Source: Nitzschia sp. pyKryTriq1 (taxonomy: Eukaryota > Bacillariophyta > Bacillariophyceae > Bacillariales > Bacillariaceae). From it: 64,000 bases of DNA. Shown in pieces: positions 42,867 to 53,425 of this stretch; position 1 is the first letter of the stretch, and each line of letters starts with the position of its first letter. The notes under the pieces are model-generated. The model did not search any database and had not been told where the DNA came from. It saw only the letters and a list, made by a program, of their open reading frames with translations. The stretch is taken from positions 1,984,001 to 2,048,000 of the forward strand of contig OY101117.1 in the NCBI GenBank assembly GCA_956465555.1, read 5' to 3'. The translations under genes were made by a program, and so were the position numbers.

Positions 42867-45800
42867 ATGAAAGCAAGTTCTGTTAGTGGCGCCATTTCTG
42901 TCATGTGGTGGGGTGTGTTCTTCCTCCGCTGGTCGGCAGTCCAGTCGTTCGCCACCAGAGTTCCACTTCTAGTTGGGTCGTTTCCGTTTGGATCCAGTCG
43001 GAGCACTCAAAAACATTTGTTGCGGCCTGCCTTCAGTCGACTGCGGTTGGCAGACACCGTGGTGACAGTTGAATCAAATACCACCGATGCCACCGTCGAC
43101 GCCGCGCCAAAGAAGAACGACAAGGGCACTGTTATCTTGGCCGATGCGGACGACTTCATCAAGCCTGATCGGGATTTTAGAGATTACCGGATCATCAGAC
43201 TTGAAAACAATCTTGAGGCTTTGTTAGTAAGCACTATGAATGCCAACGGTGAAGACGACGACTCGGCCAATGTAGAAGCCGCTTCCATGCACATTCAAGC
43301 CGGACACTTTGACGACACTCTTCCCGGTTTGGCTCATTTCTATGAACACATGTTGGTAAGCGAAGAATCATCGTTTTGATGGATGATATCTCAAGTTGTC
43401 AATCTTTCTTCTTGAATCTTATCCCTTTTTGTATACTGTGTAGTTTCTGGGGACAGAAAAATATCCAGATGAGGATGAATACGAGGGATACCTCTCTAAA
43501 AATGGAGGATTTGCCAATGCTTACACGTAAGTGCACTTTCGTTTCTTATGCAGTTTTGCAATTGTGCCGATCGCGTTTGTCTTGTTTCTCACCGATAATT
43601 CTTCACAATGTCATGAGCGCAGCGACATGGAGGACACCAACTACTACTTGAGTGTCACCACGCAACACAATGATCCAGAAACCACGAGTGAAGGATTGGA
43701 AGGTGCTCTGGATCGATTTGCTCAATTCTTTATCGCACCATTGTTCAATCCTGGAATGGCCGAACGAGAGCTACGAGCCATTGATTCGGAGTATCGCAAT
43801 GGTAAAACCAATGATGCCTGGCGCAATTTTCAGTTTCTGAAATCCATTTCGAATCAGAAGAATCCTTTTTCGAAATTTGGATGGTACGTATCATCCTACT
43901 ACTATGGCAATGATAGTCAATGACAAATATTGTGGATCCCTCTCTCAAATAAAACCACTCTGTGTTTCTGGCTCTTCAGTGGCAACTATGAAACTCTAAT
44001 GCAACGAGGGGAGCCCCCTATTGATGAATTGAAAAGGTTTCGCGAGAATTACTACACCACCTCCAACATGCGACTGGCAATTGTTGGGACCAGCTCCCTT
44101 GATGCTTTGCAAGATTCAGTGGAACGGACCTTTGGGCAACTAGAGTATTCGAACCAACCACCTCGCCGGGAAGGAGTCAACCCAAGTTCTGTTACCTTCC
44201 CTCGGGAGCATGCTATCTACGGACCCGAAAATCCTGCGTTTGGATCCGACCAGCTCGGAAAGTATCGTGAAATTATTCCATTGCTGGAAACACGAAGTCT
44301 CAGGGTGCAGTTCGCCACACCACCCCTAGATGACCCAGTGCTTCAGAAGAGTCGACCGCATCGAGTTATATCACATCTACTTGGACATGAATCACCTGGA
44401 TCGCTTCATCAAGTCCTCAACGATATGGGGTATCTGACGTCGTTAACGTCTGGGGCTTCTATTGATACTTCCGATTTTAGTTTGTTTGGACTCAGCCTGT
44501 CGTTGACACCCAAGGGTATGCAAGAAAAAGATCGGGTAGTGGATCTGATTTTCGAATGGATTGCGTTGATCAAGAAAACGGCTCTCGAACAACATGAACT
44601 TGTTTCCAAATACCATGACGAATTGCGGCAGATAGGCATCACGAACTTCAAATTTCGAGAAAATGGGGACTCGGTGGACTTTTGTTCCTCTGCGTCAGAA
44701 GCCTTATTCGACAAGTCGGCGGCACCGCATGAACTGTTGGTCAGTGGGAGTACCTATGATGACTACGATCCAGTAGTCGCCAAGGCCTTTTTGGAGCGCC
44801 TACGACCGGACAATTGTATGATCACCGTGACTGATTCTGGATTAAAAAAGGACGACTCTGCAGAATGGGAGGTAGAGCCGCTGTATGGAGCGACTTTTCG
44901 CATCCAGGATATCCCAATGACAGACATGAAAAAGTGGGAAAGTCCCCAAAGTTCGGATGGTCAATTACATGTCCCAGAATTGAATAAGTACATCCCGACA
45001 GACTTTTCCCTTCGGTGCGATGATCAAGGACCAGAATTGACGGATTCGGAGCGAGAAAAGGCTCGTAAGGTCCCACCTGTCCTTCTCCACGAGGGGAAAA
45101 ACTTACGAGTCTATCACAAAATGGATCGGACATGGCGGGTTCCCAAGACGTCCCTTCGACTTACGGTTATTACGCCATCTACCTACAAGACTCCGCGATG
45201 TATGACATTGAGTAGAATATACCAGCGCGTTCTGAACGATGATCTAAACTCTTTCGTCTATGATGCCAGTCTAGCGGGCTGCAACTATCGGTAAGTACAC
45301 CAACACGGGGACACCACAACAGAAGCAAGGGAACGAATCCAGCTCCTCACCGTGTTTCCTCTTGCAGTATTAGCTGCGTCCCAGTAGGATATAAGTTTTC
45401 GGTCAGTGGGTACTCGGAAAAGATCCCATTTTTGCTCGACACTCTGACAAGTAGAATGCTTACTCTCATTCAAGAGCTTCGAGAAGGCAAAGAAAAACAT
45501 CCAGCTTTACACGCCAAATTCGAAACAGCTAAGGAAGGCTTGCTCCGTGAAACGAAGAATTATCGTCTTGATGTTCCCTATGAGGTTGCCAACTACAATT
45601 CTCGACTCATCATGGAGGAAAACGTCTGGTACCTGGACAACTATGTGGATTTAATGGAAGGAGAATACGCAGAGAAGGATCCCTTGACCATGGAGCAGTG
45701 TGCAGATGTGGCGGAATCTTGTCTAACAGGACCATTGAAAATCAATGCTCTTTGTATGGGCAACATCGACGAGAAGGGGGCCAAGGAAGTCACCGATGTG

Positions 45801-46721
45801 ATTGAACGCCATTTCATTGAGCCGTCACGACCGCTCCATGATTCAGAACTACCGAGATTCCGATCAATGAAGCTACCAACCAAGGAGGAAGCGGTGAAGA
45901 TCTTTGGTCCAGGAATCATAGGGGAGTCGATTCCGGTGAAATACCAGGAAGTTGTCCCCAGTGAATCGGAAGAAAACAATGCGGTCGAGCTGACTCTGCA
46001 GGCTGGATCTGAGGCACAACTGGGTTACGAAGGCATCGGCATCCTTGACTTGATCGCTCACATGGCCTACAATTCGGCCTACAACCAGCTACGAACTAAG
46101 GAACAATTGGGGTACATTGTGAGTGCATTCACTCGCAAGGTCGCTGGAGGTGGCTGGGGAATGAGTGTCGTTGTCCAGAGCAGTAGTGCTTCGCCTGTGA
46201 AACTGGAGGAGCGCATTGAAGAATGGTTGCAGCTTTTCAGAAAAGAGCTAGAGGAAATGGACCCAGAAGAAATTGCGTCGGAAGCCCAAGGCGTTGTATC
46301 ACAGCTCAAGGAGGGAGACACGAAGCTTGGTCAAGAAGTCAGTTCAGCTTGGAACGAGATTGTGGAGACCGAAAGCTGCAACGAACGCATGACCACTCCA
46401 GCGTTTGATAGGATTGAGCGTTTAGCCGACGAATTGGTGCTAAAGACGGAAAAATCAACGGCAACCACGCGGAATGGAAACCCAAGAAAGGACGCCAACG
46501 AGTTAAAAAAGCGTGTTCTCGAATTCTTTGATGAAGTTTACGCGGCAGACGCACCTGAACGTCGTGTCCTTTCGACCAGAGTATTCAGTCAGAACTCAAG
46601 AGAGGAATACGAGTCGACAGTGAAGAACCCTGGTGTGCTTTCGTCCTACAGCGACATGCGTTATTTGAAAGAGTTTCTCTCAACTTGGCCCGTCGCCCCC
46701 TACTGGGCACAAGTTGAATAA
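42867..46721 (+). CDS. Insulin-degrading-type M16 metallopeptidase, plastid-type N-terminus
   Basis: Zinc metallopeptidase of the M16A (pitrilysin/insulysin) family, which degrades short peptides inside a closed chamber. Five exons (42867-43355, 43444-43526, 43623-43883, 43980-45290, 45368-46721) with 77-96-nt introns give 1,165 residues. The inverted zinc motif HFYEH is at 157-161, directly before the first intron (HFYEHML|FLGTEKYP). The third ligand Glu lies in ELRAIDSEY, and substrate-binding segments NGGFANAYT and NPFSKFG follow. Later domains include RTKEQLGYIV, the conserved C-terminal M16 signature. The N-terminus is a hydrophobic signal with AVQS|FATR, an ASAFAP-like site, suggesting plastid import and turnover of transit peptides or other fragments. 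Peroxisomal or cytosolic forms are the usual alternative; no C-terminal SKL is present. Confidence 0.93.
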
Positions 46722-46929
46722 AGCACTTGGTTAAGTTCAGGGTAGTACCTAATTATAGCAAGATTGCTTCAAATCAATCGTCTCAGATCTCGGCTCTTCT
46801 GAAAACAAAATTGTGATAGCCTCTCTGAGGGTCGCCTTGAGGGATGGAGGATTTTTCGCGCTTGAGGAATGGTACGATAAGTGTTGACTCGTCAGTATCA
46901 AAAATTCTGTGCTGCTGTGGAATTACACC

Positions 46930-47724
46930 TCATCCACTCCACGTCACGCCCAGCAAGACAAAGTCATCCATGCCAGGAAATGGCTCTTCTTCTACCTCGA
47001 GCCCCTCTTTGAAAGCAGCGTAAATGAAGGCGTCGCGATTAATTCGTGACACTGGTTCGACCAACAATGCTCTTTTGGTCATCACGTGGTCATCCTCTAG
47101 ATAGAATCTCAAGACCTTGACAAGGGGCAGGATGGAAGATTTTTCATACATTAGATCGGATCCGATCAATATGTCAAACTCTTGTTTTGGCCAAGTTGTC
47201 TCATCTGCCCAGTCCATGGTTGACCTGGAGACGCTGGCCTTGGCACGGTTCAGCTGTGTACATGATTGGTACCCTAGTTTCAAAATATTGCTATCTCTGT
47301 CGCTCAGAGCAACATGCAATGGGCTTGCGTGGAGCAGCGCTGCGAGCGATGGTAACCCAAGACCGCACCCTAACTCAAGTACTGCCTTGTCATTGACAAA
47401 GAAAGGACAGTGTGCAATTAGTTTTGCTAACGCAAATGCTGAAGGCCAGACGACGTCACCACTGCCGTCAGTGGTAGAAATCGTGGTGCCTGATTGTTCA
47501 CCAGTAGACCACTGGCGACTCATTGTATCAGACGGGACAAGGATACTCAAATCCATATCCTTGCCAATGTTGACAGTCTTGACACCTGGGGATGATGGCT
47601 TTGGCGCATCAGCAGTTCTAGTGGTGCCTCGCCCCGGCGTGTTGAACGCTCGAGTTTGCACAGCGGAAAGCGCAAAGATCGCCAAGAGTGTCGTCCAAGG
47701 TCGATACGTCGGAAAGGTTAACAT
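46930..47724 (-). CDS. Plastid-type family-16 methyltransferase
   Basis: A 264-residue S-adenosylmethionine-dependent methyltransferase of the METTL21/FAM86-like group (Methyltransf_16), whose known members methylate lysines in proteins. Motif I is VLELGCGLGLPSLAAL (115-130), the preceding VVWPSAFALAKLI is the family's W-P element, ALSDRD binds the cofactor ribose, and SDLMYEKS is the post-motif D-x-x-Y signature. The N-terminus carries a signal segment ending TRAFNTPG, an A|F ASAFAP site, so a plastid substrate is suggested. ATG 47724 is used; the frame opens six bases earlier only at a TTG. The substrate is not predictable. The gene converges on the M16 peptidase gene with a 208-nt gap. Confidence 0.88.
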   Translation of the reverse strand: MLTFPTYRPWTTLLAIFALSAVQTRAFNTPGRGTTRTADAPKPSSPGVKTVNIGKDMDLSILVPSDTMSRQWSTGEQSGTTISTTDGSGDVVWPSAFALAKLIAHCPFFVNDKAVLELGCGLGLPSLAALLHASPLHVALSDRDSNILKLGYQSCTQLNRAKASVSRSTMDWADETTWPKQEFDILIGSDLMYEKSSILPLVKVLRFYLEDDHVMTKRALLVEPVSRINRDAFIYAAFKEGLEVEEEPFPGMDDFVLLGVTWSG

Positions 47725-48288
47725 TGTCAATGTATTGATAGTAGATCCTTCTTAGCAGGTCGGTGAGCACTTGAATAATGAGATTTTGTGATGACGTGCC
47801 AGGAAATGTTGTCGTCTTTCGTCGGAACAAAGACGAAAAAGTTGACAGAATTGGGAATTGTGTGAGGCGGCCAAGTTGATGTTCTTGTGGCTCGGCAGGT
47901 GGGTGTCATCCCGTCATCTCGGGGGTATCTTTTCTACATGGTATATGGTAGGTTTTCAACGGGGGGTTGAAAACGTGGCGGAAAAAATATTTGGAAAATA
48001 ATGACGTAGATCATTCCATCCCTGTTCATGCAACGAGTCACGAGTCAGTCGTCACAACAGCTGTTGGTTGGAGAGCTGTTCTGCCTTTGGGCGCAGGTCT
48101 CATTGCAGTGTGTGCTGGATGCTAGAGTTGGATCAACACTCTACTCTCTGCTAGAGCCAGAGATCTCTCCCATCTAGCTCTAGATTAGAGACTCTACTCT
48201 AGAGAGAGAAGGCTGACATCTCTATAGTAGGCTTATCAAAATACAAGAAATACTGTATGGTATTTTTGCTACGAACGCAGAGTGCGAG

Positions 48289-48335
48289 CTGTCCCAGGGC
48301 TCTACATAGCGCTAATACACGAAAGGAGTAGAGTG
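48289..48335. repeat. 47-nt direct repeat, copy 1
   Basis: Starts CTGTCCCAGGGCTCTACATAG and ends AGGAGTAGAGTG. It differs by one base from the copy at 48572-48618. Copies are 283 nt apart (start to start). Confidence 0.95.
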
Positions 48336-48571
48336 ATTCGTGTTTCCACTGAAGACACGAACTTGGAAGGTAGACTTACTCTCTATTCCATTTGTGTCGC
48401 GTGTGATAATCTGCTTCTTCGTGAGCACTCGCGAATCATCAGTGGTCTGATATTGCTGCCTACGAAGCAAGGGCATCGGTGCTGCAGCATCGGATATCTG
48501 AAAGTTCATGGTTGTCTGGGTAGTTGTTTTACTAGTGTATTGTGTATTTTTTTTTGGGATTTGATATCAAA

Positions 48572-48618
48572 CTGTCCCAGGGCTCTACGTAGCGCTAATA
48601 CACGAAAGGAGTAGAGTG
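48572..48618. repeat. 47-nt direct repeat, copy 2
   Basis: Same as copy 1 except G for A in CTACGTAG. It might be the end of a short duplicated element or the product of a local duplication; no target duplication is evident around the pair. Confidence 0.95.
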
Positions 48619-48923
48619 TAAATTATGAGGTTATCTATGCGAACAATCGGTTGAGTCGTGATTGGAGCCTGATTGCTGGGGTTCGGTTCACGAGCGGCTA
48701 CTGGAATGATGGTGATGTTCCCTCGTCCGAAGAGAAAGTAGACTAGTCTACGATTGGAAATTCAGGTCGTCTATGCACATTGAGATTATGCCGTGTTTCG
48801 ATGAATCGATTTGGAATTTTGGCGACTGCAAAGTAAATGGATATTCATAATTGAAGCACCATGATTCATTCATTCATTCATTCTGCCACCAACTGAACTA
48901 CCTCGACCCCATTTCACCTTCGG

Positions 48924-49373
48924 TTAGAGCTCGTTGTGAACCGTGTTCCCGGGCTCGTTGACATTGAACACTCTCTCTTTGCTCCATGGTCCCCATTCGT
49001 CTTCTTTTACGCTAGCTCTCACATGAAATGTGTTTCTTCCGATAGGTGTGCCTGATTTCACAAAAACGGGACGACCGGCTCGTACATCACCAACATTGAC
49101 GGTGTGGATTTTACCAGCTTCACCGGGTTCCAATACGCCTTCCTCACCAGTCACCTGGCAATTATGACAAACTTCGTACGACAGAGCCCCTGGAATCGAG
49201 TCCCATTGAATGATGATTTTTCGCTGTCCTTCTTCACCAGCAACCAGGTCGCCGTTTGCACCTGCACGGTGTTCTTTCACACGTGCAGAGAAGTCAACGA
49301 GCGGGACAATATTCTGCCCAAATCCTTTTGCAACAAAGGAAGATAGAAAGAGCAAGTAGGTCACCCTGGTCAT
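48924..49373 (-). CDS. Small secretory protein ending HNEL
   Basis: A 149-residue single-exon protein. ATG 49373 opens a signal peptide (MTRVTYLLFLSSFVAKGFG); the frame is open further upstream but without a better start. The mature part looks like one fibronectin-III-type beta sandwich: IIIQWDSIPGALSYEVCHNC ... NTFHVRASVKEDEWGPWSKERVFNV, with the W...Y and the WGPWS end strand typical of the fold. A CHNC pair could form a disulfide or bind metal. The last four residues are HNEL, which fits the K/HDEL family of ER-retrieval signals, so residence in the ER lumen is inferred. The ankyrin protein at 2.9-5.7 kb ends in SNEL. The function is unknown. Confidence 0.82.
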   Translation of the reverse strand: MTRVTYLLFLSSFVAKGFGQNIVPLVDFSARVKEHRAGANGDLVAGEEGQRKIIIQWDSIPGALSYEVCHNCQVTGEEGVLEPGEAGKIHTVNVGDVRAGRPVFVKSGTPIGRNTFHVRASVKEDEWGPWSKERVFNVNEPGNTVHNEL

Positions 49374-49921
49374 CTTCGGGAATCGGGGGGTTTGAGTGAG
49401 TGTCAGTTTGTTTGATGTATTTCGCAACGAGATCCTTGTGACGGCGGGTCGGAGGTCGGAGGGTCATTCTCGCTCTCAGCGGCCTCACCCATTGTTTTCT
49501 TGCCTGATGTCTGCCTCTGTCTAACGGCGGTATCCCATTTTCGTGCCAGAAATTTTAGAAGTCCAATGGGTCAACGGGCGGCGGATGATGATGGGCGCGC
49601 GGCGCGCTGGTCCTTTGGTCCTTGATGGGGATGCAAGTTTGAAGTTTGCCTCCGACCGTTAAATTTAGGTTTGATTTTTTTATGTTCATTCTTTTGTTGA
49701 GAAGTAATCTCGACTCCTCCTCATCTTGCTATTATTTTTGGCGACGTCTTGAACGTTCCATCGGTGTGTAAGTGTCTGAACGGATGAACAAACTTCTTGA
49801 AATGCTTCTTGTTCGGAGCGCAACGTATATATAAGAATGCGAAAAGTAATGAGAATGAGAGTTTCTCTACGACACTGCAAGAGCGGCATCGGTCATCTGG
49901 GTTTGTTATTTTCGAGCCACC
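49374..49921. other. Divergent intergenic region
   Basis: Lies between the HNEL protein start and the TPR protein start. The sequence includes an AT-rich stretch at 49670-49690 and TATATATAAG at about 49826-49835, about 90 nt before the TPR ATG, a plausible TATA element. No gene is supported. Confidence 0.45.
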
Positions 49922-50830
49922 ATGGTGAGGCAGGACGCTCCAACCCGACAGGCACTTGGCGAACTGCCTGTACGCACACCTCAGGTTCCGCAGCCCAAAC
50001 AGCCTGAAGTGAGGTCTCCCAGTGAGACGAAGACCGAGGAGGTATCGACTAGCTCATCTTCCTTAACATCTGTCTACCTCGACGAAGATTCCCCTTTTCA
50101 TGTAAAGCCACGGAGCAAGGTCAAACTCTTTCTACCTTGCGAAGACGATGCATCCATAGATACAGCAAAGCCAGATCCCTCACTTGAACTTCGAAGGAAG
50201 CAAATCGATTACTGGAATCGATCGGTCATAAAGCGAAGTGTTGCTCTGGGTCCTCGCCATGTTCGCACGGCGGAGGCCTTGATGGATCTTGGGAGCGCGC
50301 AATTGATGGCACAAGAATATACTGCAGCAATTAGAAGCTACATTTCTGCTGTCAAGATTTTTCGAGAGAAATATGGTGACATGCATTTATCTGTTGCCCG
50401 AGCACTCGACAAAGTAGGTCTAGCGACAAGCATGAGCGGTACCAATTTGGATTCGGCTCTCGAAACACTAATGGGAGCTTTGAAGATTCGATGCGAGCTA
50501 CTGGGAAACGATCACGTCGACTCTGTCGACTCTTTTAATAATCTTGCTGGTGCTCACTTGAATCGGGGAGAGTTTGCAACTGCAGCACAGTTGTATCGAG
50601 TGGTCATGCGACATCGGGAACAGATCTTTGGGCGATACCATGCAAGTGTGGGGGTGACTGCATATACATTGGCGTGTATTCTAGACGACCGACTTGACCA
50701 AGGCAAAGATGCGCTTGCATATTTTCAGCTGGCGAAAGAAATCTACAAAGCCCTTGGGATGGTGAAAACGCCGTACTATATAGATGCCTGTGCTCGGCTG
50801 AGGGAACATTCAAAGCTGTTGGAAATTTAG
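49922..50830 (+). CDS. TPR (kinesin-light-chain-like) protein
   Basis: A 302-residue single-exon protein. Residues 1-70 are Pro/Ser-rich and probably disordered. From about 95 to 290 there are four to five 42-residue tetratricopeptide repeats of the kinesin-light-chain type: HVRTAEALMDLGSAQLMAQEYTAAIRSYISAVKIFREKYG, a second ending MGALKIRCELLG, and a third DHVDSVDSFNNLAGAHLNRGEFATAAQLYRVVMRHREQIFG. The period of 42, with H/D-x-x-V-A at each start, separates this class from ordinary 34-residue TPRs. Such domains bind peptides in many diatom proteins of unknown role. The ATG has a favourable CCACCATGG context. No targeting signal or catalytic domain is seen. Confidence 0.88.
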   Translation: MVRQDAPTRQALGELPVRTPQVPQPKQPEVRSPSETKTEEVSTSSSSLTSVYLDEDSPFHVKPRSKVKLFLPCEDDASIDTAKPDPSLELRRKQIDYWNRSVIKRSVALGPRHVRTAEALMDLGSAQLMAQEYTAAIRSYISAVKIFREKYGDMHLSVARALDKVGLATSMSGTNLDSALETLMGALKIRCELLGNDHVDSVDSFNNLAGAHLNRGEFATAAQLYRVVMRHREQIFGRYHASVGVTAYTLACILDDRLDQGKDALAYFQLAKEIYKALGMVKTPYYIDACARLREHSKLLEI

Positions 50831-51010
50831 GTTGTTCTCAAGTACTCGTACTACCGGTACGAACAAAACCTGTTGTTGTCTCGATGTTGGACAGCGGACA
50901 GAATATACAGTCGATCTAGCTGAAAGTCGCCGTATCCTTGGCGTCGAATGAAATTATAAAAAAGTGAAACTATGATCCACTTGGATTACTCGTATATAAT
51001 GAACTCTAGA

Positions 51011-51868
51011 CTAATACTTGGTATCCTTGTCAATCACTTCCGCCTCAATGATGTTGTCATCGCCATTCACCCTATTGGTACCAGAAGAACCAAAGGAGCG
51101 GCTTCTTCTTGTCAGGCTCACATCAAGGCGCTGTCCTCTGGCATCTAATTGCATCTGTGAAATGCCATCTTGCGTTGCAAGTAGGCGTAGTGTGCCAGAA
51201 GCTCGGGAACCTGACACTGGCATGGCCAGCTCGACCCTCGTTTGGGTCTTCCCATTGATGCTGGTGGTCGACGACGATTGCGAGAATGGTGATCCCAAGG
51301 AGATTGGTTCCCCCAACAAATCTGTCACAGCAGGGTCGCCCATCAGATAGCCGCGGGCATCGTCCATCACCCCCTCTGTAGTTCGCTGTTGCTCGGCCAT
51401 TGTGTCAGCGAGACTGGCAGCAACGCTGCTCAGTATCGGGCTAATCATCTTTCCCATCATTCGCATTGGCAAAGGGGCATCCTTGAGCATTTCACTCAGT
51501 CCTCCACTCACTTGATTGCGGTATTCTTTCTTTCTGGCCAGTTTATCTTTCTCCTCTTGGGACCCGAATATCTTGGTTGGCAAAAACGACTTGATCTTGT
51601 TTCCAATTTTCGACAGGACGCCTTCATCGTCTCCCGACGAAAAGAGTCGAGTGGTAGGTTCTCTTTGTCGTCGGCTGCTGCTGCTGCTGCTGCTGAAACT
51701 GTTTTGGTGGTAACGGTCGTGCGGCGATGTAAAATCGAGTTGCAGAAGCGAACGGGTACTGATTCCTCTTGCCGTCGTCGTCAGTGGTGTTGGTAAAACA
51801 ACCCACGCTTGTGACCCAGAGGTTAGCGCTGCCGCCGCCGTGAGGCAGAGAAGATTTTGTCGTTTCAT
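51011..51868 (-). CDS. Plastid-type protein with COA1/TIM21-like end
   Basis: A 285-residue single-exon protein starting MKRQNLLCLTAAAALTSGSQAWVVLP, a signal peptide with W at +1 of the cleavage motif, which is accepted by diatom plastid import. The open frame continues upstream but the ATG at 51868 gives the intact signal. A Ser-rich stretch (65-80) is followed by a charged region (EEKDKLARKKEYRNQ). The C-terminal part (DPAVTDLLGEPISLG ... VELAMPVSGSRASGTLRLLA) looks like the COA1/TIM21 fold, in which a small domain preceded by DPxVxxxLGEP ends with VxGSxxSG strands. The fold assignment is moderately weak, and the plastid role is unknown. A poly-Ser tract of nine is encoded by CTG/CTC repeats and may vary in length. 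Confidence 0.72.
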   Translation of the reverse strand: MKRQNLLCLTAAAALTSGSQAWVVLPTPLTTTARGISTRSLLQLDFTSPHDRYHQNSFSSSSSSSRRQREPTTRLFSSGDDEGVLSKIGNKIKSFLPTKIFGSQEEKDKLARKKEYRNQVSGGLSEMLKDAPLPMRMMGKMISPILSSVAASLADTMAEQQRTTEGVMDDARGYLMGDPAVTDLLGEPISLGSPFSQSSSTTSINGKTQTRVELAMPVSGSRASGTLRLLATQDGISQMQLDARGQRLDVSLTRRSRSFGSSGTNRVNGDDNIIEAEVIDKDTKY

Positions 51869-52558
51869 AATAAAGTGCAGGGGTCGTCCGATTCGTTGAA
51901 ATTTATGACCCAGGGGCGATCGTATCATCCTCGTATCGTGCTCAAACAATAATAAGAAGAATGAATTGTTTTTGCGTGTCGTCTTTGGTCTGGTTCGTCC
52001 GTCGAGGATAAATAATGCAGTTGCTCCTTCTTTTCCAGGGTTCTTCGAAGATCGATGAGAACGATAGGATAATCTGTGTAGGGTGTCGGGTGACAACCTC
52101 TGTCGTGGTAAGAATGACGGCCATCATCGTCGTCATCATCATCGCGGATCGCGGCCTTTCTCCATCTGCATCATCGATAATCGTCGCACGATCAAATCAC
52201 ACCGTACACGTTGGCTTACGTCATTTAAGTGACTGAAATCAATCACTAATCAATCATTATTCCACGTGGAGGGATTCTTCGAAGCGGTACAGTTCAGTAC
52301 CTGTATGGAAAAAGGGGGTTGACGGCGGTTTGATGGGTGCCCGCAGAGGAGAGCCAATCGATTTTTCTTCCCTTTTTTCACTTCTTCTTTTCTTTGTTCT
52401 GATGCGATGATGCTCGCATCGAACGCTGTTATGGAGACATCAACAACCCATGCACTACTGTAACTTCAAACTGTTCTGACAATAACTGCCTGCACCGAAC
52501 CACGCTACTGATAGTGTTTACTAATTTATTTCGTCTCTCATAGTCGCTCAAAATTGAA
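51869..52558. other. Divergent intergenic region
   Basis: The gap between the COA1-like gene and the RsfS gene. Only one GTAC pair, at 52286-52302 (CGGTACAGTTCAGTACC). No gene is supported. Confidence 0.4.
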
Positions 52559-53332
52559 ATGACGAGAATGATTCTTCAGCTTGCTCTGTCTCTCAGCTTG
52601 GTGGTCGCCAGCCAATCTTGGACGTCAACGGTACATTCGACCAAAACGAGGTACGATTGCCCATGGCGGAACTTCGTCGGACTGCAGGATGATTCGTTGT
52701 TGCTATTTCCGATACTCATATTTCTTTCTTTCTTTCTTTCTTTGTATACCGGTAGAATGAACGGATTTAAAAAGACAGCAACTTCACTTATGGACAAGCA
52801 AAGTGCAAATGACATGATCGACTTTATCAACCAACCGATGGGGAGCATGGTAGGAGATGAACCATCGAATGTGCCTCCGGAGCGGGATGAATTGGCCGAT
52901 CTTGTGAGGTGCATCGTCCGTGCGGCAGACGGAAGAAAGGCTGAAAATATTGTAGCGATGAGAGTCTCGGAGGTTTCTACGGTGGCAAGCTTTGTGGTGG
53001 TAGTTTGCGGAAACTCGAGGCCACAGAATCAAGCCATTGCGGCTGTCGTCAAAAAAGATGTCGAAGAACAATATGATATGTTGCCAGGCTCGACAGGAGT
53101 TCCCGAGGGTGATGCTCAGAGTGGGTGGATTGTTTTGGATTATGGGAGTGTCATGGTACATATCATGACTCCCAAATCTCGATTGTATTACAATATCGAA
53201 GGTCAATGGAAGGACAAGGGGGGCGAGTACATGGACATTTCAGACATTCTAATTCCAAACTCTTCCGATGGTCAGAATCCTTCTGGAACGATGCAAGGAG
53301 TTCCGAAGGATCAAGATCCATTCTGGTCATAG
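52559..53332 (+). CDS. RSFS: Plastid RsfS/iojap ribosomal silencing factor
   Basis: Bacterial-type factor that binds ribosomal protein uL14 and prevents joining of subunits; in plastids it supports ribosome assembly or silencing. Two exons, 52559-52650 and 52756-53332, give 222 residues. The 105-nt intron is a multiple of three without in-frame stops and its 3' splice site lies in the word TATACCGGTAG, one of the recurring palindromes of this window. The N-terminal signal (MTRMILQLALSLSLVVASQSW) ends S|W, an acceptable plastid motif. The domain shows ELADLVRCIVRAADGRKAENIVAMRV, SEVSTVASFVVVVCGNS and GWIVLDYGSVMVHIMTP, the iojap core including D-G-V/M-H-type ends. Mitochondrial iojap proteins are the alternative, less likely given the signal. 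Confidence 0.93.
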   Translation: MTRMILQLALSLSLVVASQSWTSTVHSTKTRYDCPWRNFVGLQDDSLLLFPILIFLSFFLSLYTGRMNGFKKTATSLMDKQSANDMIDFINQPMGSMVGDEPSNVPPERDELADLVRCIVRAADGRKAENIVAMRVSEVSTVASFVVVVCGNSRPQNQAIAAVVKKDVEEQYDMLPGSTGVPEGDAQSGWIVLDYGSVMVHIMTPKSRLYYNIEGQWKDKGGEYMDISDILIPNSSDGQNPSGTMQGVPKDQDPFWS

Positions 53333-53425
53333 AGTGTGTACTCGAACTTCATGAATTGGCGCATTTTTTGTTATTAGAAAGTGATTATGAGGACAAGTAC
53401 AGCCCAAACTTATTTGCGAAACTGA

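Larger units (their letters stand above)
47725..48923. other. Gene-poor region with 47-nt direct repeats
   Basis: A 1.2-kb gap. It holds a CTCTA/TAGAG-rich stretch at about 48135-48215 and two 47-nt direct repeats (listed separately). Minus frame 48312-48509 and plus frame 48282-48614 both lie between or across the repeats and have no recognised domain. Confidence 0.5.

Noticed and set aside
48282-48614. 110-codon plus-strand frame spanning both 47-nt repeats
   Set aside because: Starts and ends within the repeat copies and has no domain; explained by the repeats.
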